A stretch of 64,000 bases of DNA, taken from positions 1 through 64,000 of the forward strand of contig CAZGUI010000004.1 in the NCBI GenBank assembly GCA_964528875.1, given 5' to 3'. Source of the DNA: Bacteroides_E sp964528875. GTDB taxonomy: Bacteria > Bacteroidota > Bacteroidia > Bacteroidales > Bacteroidaceae. The notes below the pieces were generated by a model. It ran no database searches and was not told where the DNA came from. It worked only from the letters and a program-made list of their open reading frames with translations. Of the stretch, positions 60,252-64,000 are shown piece by piece (position 1 is the stretch's first letter; the number at the start of each line of letters is the position of its first letter). A program made the position numbers and the translations under genes.

Positions 60252-61493
60252 TTACCAACCTAAATCACTCCACCCGCCTGCTCTATACCATTGATGCGTT
60301 TTGTAATGTTCTGTCATAGGTTCATAACCAGTACGAGGAATATAGAAAGAAAGACCGTGAGTACCTTCAACAGAAAATAAATTATATCTATCATGTGAAG
60401 AATAAATTTTAGGAGTATGACGATAATAAACCATTTGATAATAGATAGATTTCCATTCATTAAACAAGAGTTTATAATCTTCGTCATTAATATTCACAGA
60501 CTCTAGAAATGCATAAATATCATGATAAAACCTTAGAGAAGAATAATCTCCAGATCTTCTTAAATCATAAAAAGGCAGCTCTTTTAAATAAATATTTTCT
60601 TTTTGTAGATAAGACAATAGTTGACGAGTTATTTGTGTTAGTTCTTCGATGTATTGTATATCAATAGATGATAAAGCAATTCCCCCAGTCCAATTATCAT
60701 TACTATTTTTAAGAGCATCATCTACATATTTAGGTGCATAATAATCAAAATATGAATCTAAAATCTTCTTAGAGCAATTTGTGCTTAGATCAAAAAGAGA
60801 AGGAAGTAAAACATTATAAGGACCTCCAGGTCCTGGTACTTCAGTAGGCGAACCTATTAAATGTTTTACCGAGTGACGTAACTCATAGGCAACTTCAATG
60901 GATTGCATAAAACAAGCATCAAATAAGAGATAATCTAACTTAGTACCTATATTATTTGTTACATTCTCTAATATTTTGGCCAAATCGGTAATATTAATAG
61001 CCTTTCCGTTATCATCACCAAAAGCACGTACTTTAATGGATGGATAAGGTAACCATCCATCGGCATGAGATTCCATTACTAAACCATATGACTCACTTGG
61101 ATATTTTGAGTACGCATCAATGAGTATATCTCGCATTACATCTGGGTCTGTAGAATTCATTTGCTCATCATAGGTTTCTAGGATTTTCTCCACTACTCTT
61201 CCTTGCTTATCTTTTTCTAATTTTATTAATTGAGGAACTATATAATACTTAGAAATACTAATAAAAACGATTAGAGTAAAATCCTCCTCATTGTTGAGCT
61301 TGGAAAATCCTTCTTTAATTTCGTTATAATCCGTTTTTAAATCATTATAGATAGTATTTTTCCCAATAAGATACACGAGTACAGTACGTTTACTTTTTTC
61401 TCGTTGTGGTTCAGGGTCTGATTTTTCACAAGAAGTAAATAAAAATCCCAAGAGCAAAAAAGATAAAAGGAAGGATAGAACAGAAGGCTTCAT
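60252..61493 (-). CDS. Clostripain-family (C11) cysteine peptidase lipoprotein
   Basis: Start set at the ATG 61493 (MKPSVLSFLLSF), which gives a standard lipoprotein signal with lipobox F-T-S-C; an ATG at 61505 adds four residues. About 413 residues. The caspase-like core has RTVLVYLIGKN, catalytic His in VMESHADGW and catalytic Cys in LLFDACFMQSIEVAYELR. Family members are Arg/Lys-directed, often self-cleaving, and in gut Bacteroidales are anchored to the envelope. It follows a small secreted protein gene by 17 bp, a possible partner or inhibitor. Confidence 0.88.
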   Translation of the reverse strand: MKPSVLSFLLSFLLLGFLFTSCEKSDPEPQREKSKRTVLVYLIGKNTIYNDLKTDYNEIKEGFSKLNNEEDFTLIVFISISKYYIVPQLIKLEKDKQGRVVEKILETYDEQMNSTDPDVMRDILIDAYSKYPSESYGLVMESHADGWLPYPSIKVRAFGDDNGKAINITDLAKILENVTNNIGTKLDYLLFDACFMQSIEVAYELRHSVKHLIGSPTEVPGPGGPYNVLLPSLFDLSTNCSKKILDSYFDYYAPKYVDDALKNSNDNWTGGIALSSIDIQYIEELTQITRQLLSYLQKENIYLKELPFYDLRRSGDYSSLRFYHDIYAFLESVNINDEDYKLLFNEWKSIYYQMVYYRHTPKIYSSHDRYNLFSVEGTHGLSFYIPRTGYEPMTEHYKTHQWYRAGGWSDLGW

Positions 61494-61510
61494 TATTTGC
61501 ATCAATTAAA

Positions 61511-61927
61511 TTATTCGTTATCTTCTGATGTCAAAGGATTCTTAAACTCAAACTCATTAATAGAGATAGGAACTATGGTATATGTAGATTCCTTTTTATA
61601 TCTACGAAGTAATGAAGATAGATTTTTCTCTAATTTATTTTTGTCTTTAGAAAAATAAATAGCACAAGTAGGATTAAATCCCTCTTTCTCCACTTCTAAA
61701 TAGCCTTTTAGTTGGTAACTGTATCTATCTCTACCTTTAAGAAGACCGTTTACTAATTCACCGTTAGGCAATTCTTGCACATCAGTATAGTAAATAATGG
61801 GAGATTGAAAAGACATAGATACCCCAACAACGTAAATTTTATTTTTCTCTTTCTTCCCTGCTTTAAGAGTGGCAGTACTCAATGTAAATCCTAAAAACAA
61901 ACAAAGAAAAACTTTTAGATATCTCAT
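61511..61927 (-). CDS. Small secreted protein paired with clostripain-like peptidase
   Basis: 138 residues with a signal peptide (about 1-23, ending L-K-A-G). The mature part has strands and one helix (IYVVGVSMSFQSPIIYYTDV; LEKNLSSLLRRYKKESTYTI; VPISINEFEFKNP) and an acidic end. No family recognised. First gene of the two-gene operon with the clostripain lipoprotein; a TATATTTG box at 61956-61963 is its likely -7 element. A substrate, partner or inhibitor role is possible and unproven. Confidence 0.7.
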   Translation of the reverse strand: MRYLKVFLCLFLGFTLSTATLKAGKKEKNKIYVVGVSMSFQSPIIYYTDVQELPNGELVNGLLKGRDRYSYQLKGYLEVEKEGFNPTCAIYFSKDKNKLEKNLSSLLRRYKKESTYTIVPISINEFEFKNPLTSEDNE

Positions 61928-61955
61928 AATTGATTTTTTTCTTAAAATAATACTA

Positions 61956-61963
61956 CAAATATA
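61956..61963 (-). promoter_or_regulatory. -7 element of the clostripain operon
   Basis: TATATTTG on the minus strand fits TAnnTTTG, 29 bp before the ATG at 61927. The -33 half is not clear. Confidence 0.45.
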
Positions 61964-62059
61964 ATAAAAAGGTCTTTCTTAACTTAGTTATCAGGCATTA
62001 TATTTCACTATTCAATAAGTACATACCTCACCCAAAAGAATAGCTAATGTTTAAGAGAA

Positions 62060-62089
62060 CAAAAAAGCCAGCAAATAAATTTACTGGCT
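62060..62089 (-). terminator. Terminator of rpoD
   Basis: Stem AGCCAGTAAA / TTTGCTGGCT with one T-G pair and a 4-nt loop, followed on the minus strand by TTTTTTG; 35 bp past the stop at 62124. Confidence 0.85.
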
Positions 62090-62123
62090 AGTATTTTGAA
62101 CCTTAACCTTTAAGGTATTTAGT

Positions 62124-62984
62124 TTATCCTAAATAAGATTTTAGTAACTTGCTGCGATCATCTTGACGTAGTCTACGAATTGCTTTTTCTTTTATTTGGC
62201 GAACACGCTCACGAGTTAATCCGAAGCGATCTCCAATTTCTTCCAAAGTCATTTCTTGACGTCCAATACCAAAGAACATTTGAATTATCTCTTTTTCACG
62301 ACCAGTTAAAGTAGATAATGCACGATCAATTTCTTTTGATAAAGATTCATCAACCAAGGTACTATCGGCACGAGGAGAATCATCATTAACTAAAACATCT
62401 AACAAGCTATTATCTTCACCTTCCACAAAAGGAGCATCTACAGAAATATGACGACCAGAGACCTTCAAGGTATCACGAACTTTGTCAACAGGCATATCCA
62501 GTTCATCAGCTATCTCCTGAGGAGAAGGACGACGTTCATTTTCTTGTTCAAAACGAGAAAAGGCCTTGTTGATTTTGTTGAGTGAGCCTACTTGATTCAG
62601 TGGTAATCTAACAATTCTAGATTGTTCAGCTAAAGCTTGTAATATAGATTGACGAATCCACCAAACAGCATAACTAATGAATTTAAATCCACGAGTTTCA
62701 TCAAATTTTTCTGCTGCTTTTATCAAACCCAAGTTACCTTCATTAATAAGGTCTGGTAAACTTAATCCCTGATTTTGATACTGTTTAGCAACAGATACAA
62801 CGAATCGTAAATTTGCTCTTGTTAGTTTTTCCAAAGCACGACGATCGCCTTGCTTTATTTTTTGAGCCAATTCCACCTCTTCTTCTACAGTAATTAAGTC
62901 CTCACGACCTATTTCTTGTAAATATTTATCAAGAGATGCACTTTCTCTATTCGTAATGCTTTTAGTAATTTTTAACTGTCTCAT
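62124..62984 (-). CDS. rpoD: Primary RNA polymerase sigma factor (sigma-70 family)
   Basis: 286 residues, the short form without region 1.1 that serves as primary sigma in Bacteroidota. Region 1.2 lies at about 15-45, region 2 at about 55-115 (NLRFVVSVAKQYQNQGL, GNLGLIKAAEKFD, FISYAVWWIRQSILQAL), region 3 at 120-195 and region 4 with the helix-turn-helix TLEEIGDRFGLTRERVRQIK. It reads the TTTG / TAnnTTTG promoters noted elsewhere in this window, including its own (63011-63042). Monocistronic with a terminator. Confidence 0.96.
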   Translation of the reverse strand: MRQLKITKSITNRESASLDKYLQEIGREDLITVEEEVELAQKIKQGDRRALEKLTRANLRFVVSVAKQYQNQGLSLPDLINEGNLGLIKAAEKFDETRGFKFISYAVWWIRQSILQALAEQSRIVRLPLNQVGSLNKINKAFSRFEQENERRPSPQEIADELDMPVDKVRDTLKVSGRHISVDAPFVEGEDNSLLDVLVNDDSPRADSTLVDESLSKEIDRALSTLTGREKEIIQMFFGIGRQEMTLEEIGDRFGLTRERVRQIKEKAIRRLRQDDRSKLLKSYLG

Positions 62985-63010
62985 TCTGTATAAATCGATT
63001 TTTCAGCTCG

Positions 63011-63042
63011 CAAAGATAATTATAATATACTTAATATTAAAA
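63011..63042 (-). promoter_or_regulatory. Promoter of rpoD
   Basis: -7 TATCTTTG (63011-63018) is an exact consensus; 20-bp spacer; TTTT at 63039-63042 replaces TTTG at -33. The -7 box ends 26 bp before the ATG at 62984. Confidence 0.6.
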
Positions 63043-63160
63043 CTTTGCACCACATTTTACAAACACACACTCTACTATAACAAAAAATAGGCTGACATGT
63101 TTTAATGCCAGCACTATTTTTTGTTTGTTTATAGTTAATGTAATCTAAAAATAAGAAATC

Positions 63161-64000
63161 TTAATCTTGAATTAAATCAACTGCATAGAAAGCTCTTTTT
63201 CCTGAAGGGAAAATACCAGTTATAAACAACACCGGATTAGTTGACTTAGATGCTGCTTTCATCTCTTCTTCAAGATCACTCACCTTACGCATTGGTTTAT
63301 CATTTACACGTAATATAATAAATCCTTTCTTTATTCCTGCTTTAGCCATTTTACCAGCAGTTACACCAGAAACTTCTAATCCATAGCCAAGATTTAACTC
63401 TTTTTTCTTTTCATCAGAAAGCTCAACAAACCCTGCGCCTAACAATTCCATGTCAGCATCTTTTACAATCTTGGTTGTACCTTGCTCGTTCTTTAATACT
63501 ACATCAATCTCTTTCTCTTTTTTCTGACGTATAACTTTTACTCTTACTTTATCACCGGGACGATGTTTAGCCAAAGCTTCTTGAAGAGAAGCAAAGCTAG
63601 ATACTTTTTTACCATCTATGCCTATAATAACATCATTCTCCTTTAAGTCTGAATTAGCAGCTGCACCACCATCAACAATTTCTGAAATTAAGAACCCTTC
63701 GGAAACACCTAGTTCCTTAGCTTTTTCTTTTACTTCTTCGGTTAAACTTGGATCACTATAGAAGAATCGATCATCAGATAAAGACATTCCTTTAACTCCT
63801 AACAATGCACGTTGGACTGTACCATATTGTTTGATATCAGTAATAACCTTTGTCATAATAGACGAAGGAATAGCAAATCCATAACCTGCATAAGTTCCGG
63901 TTGGAGAAGTTAAGACAGCATTAATTCCTATTAATTCTCCTTTTGAATTAACTAGTGCACCTCCACTATTTCCTTGGTTAATAGCTGCATCTGTTTGAAT
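63161..64000 (-). CDS. HtrA/Deg-family periplasmic serine protease, 3' part (cut by window end)
   Basis: The frame stays open to the last base, so the gene continues beyond 64000; 279 codons plus stop are visible. The first visible residues are IQTDAAINQGNSGGAL, containing the catalytic Ser of the trypsin-like domain; His and Asp lie outside the window. Two PDZ domains follow (about residues 75-175, with GFLISEIVDGGAAANSDLKE, and 190-275, with GKMAKAGIKKGFIILRVNDK). This is the DegP/DegQ layout for envelope protein quality control. The signal peptide cannot be seen. It lies about 180 bp upstream of rpoD, in the same direction. Confidence 0.92.
   Translation of the reverse strand: MQTDAAINQGNSGGALVNSKGELIGINAVLTSPTGTYAGYGFAIPSSIMTKVITDIKQYGTVQRALLGVKGMSLSDDRFFYSDPSLTEEVKEKAKELGVSEGFLISEIVDGGAAANSDLKENDVIIGIDGKKVSSFASLQEALAKHRPGDKVRVKVIRQKKEKEIDVVLKNEQGTTKIVKDADMELLGAGFVELSDEKKKELNLGYGLEVSGVTAGKMAKAGIKKGFIILRVNDKPMRKVSDLEEEMKAASKSTNPVLFITGIFPSGKRAFYAVDLIQD

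Noticed and set aside
1..64000. tRNA, rRNA, prophage or intact insertion sequence
   Set aside because: No cloverleaf with a CCA end, no rRNA-like stretch, no integrase or transposase frame seen in any gap.

Overview
The window reads as chromosomal DNA of an AT-rich member of the Bacteroidales (phylum Bacteroidota). The evidence is a 286-residue primary sigma factor of the short Bacteroidota type, promoters of the TTTG / TAnnTTTG class, an rnfBCDGEA cluster headed by an RseC-like gene, AMP nucleosidase next to holA and a lone HsdR-N-like gene, a NigD-like lipoprotein, and DUF3857, DUF3078 and DUF4348 proteins. Genus and species cannot be fixed from this window. I see no rRNA, tRNA, CRISPR array, prophage or intact insertion sequence.

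Layout. 1-8 kb: NimA-like flavoprotein, a secreted DUF3857/transglutaminase pair, an MsrB-MsrA fusion, a small membrane protein and an FMN reductase bracketed by two identical 114-bp small-RNA-like units. 8-14 kb: one efflux operon (ATPase, two FtsX-type permeases, adaptor, TolC). 14-21 kb: a secreted double-DTG aspartic protease, MATE and EamA transporters, an ECF sigma factor with a membrane-spanning partner, and a NigD-like lipoprotein. 21-33 kb: housekeeping genes (holA, AMP nucleosidase, acetyltransferase, two L,D-transpeptidases, PhnP-like hydrolase, murB, ispE, galE). 34-41 kb: a nine-gene operon with a chimeric cytoplasmic protease, YbjN-like, DUF1266, DUF3137 and LemA proteins. It is preceded by an FNR-type box and, further upstream, a Crp/Fnr regulator. 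42-48 kb: the Rnf ion-pumping ferredoxin:NAD oxidoreductase. 48-64 kb: DUF3078 outer-membrane protein, pyrG-yidC, mutS2, serine dehydratase, mgtE, a clostripain-family lipoprotein, rpoD, and the 3' part of an HtrA protease cut by the window end.

The most unusual points are these. (1) A dispersed intergenic element made of 16-bp imperfect palindromes repeated exactly every 22 bp, with four good copies and one relic; two copies 19 kb apart are identical over 60 bp and a third is inverted. (2) A CTP synthase whose glutaminase nucleophile Cys reads as Gly383, with further changes around the same active site. (3) An FNR-type palindrome in front of the LemA/DUF3137/DUF1266/YbjN/protease operon, next to a Crp/Fnr regulator whose recognition helix carries the FNR-like E-x-x-S-R pattern. 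(4) Two identical promoter-hairpin-T-tract units flanking a flavin reductase. Gene starts were moved downstream of the longest open frame wherever a promoter, ribosome site, neighbouring stop or family alignment argued for it; this is said in each entry.
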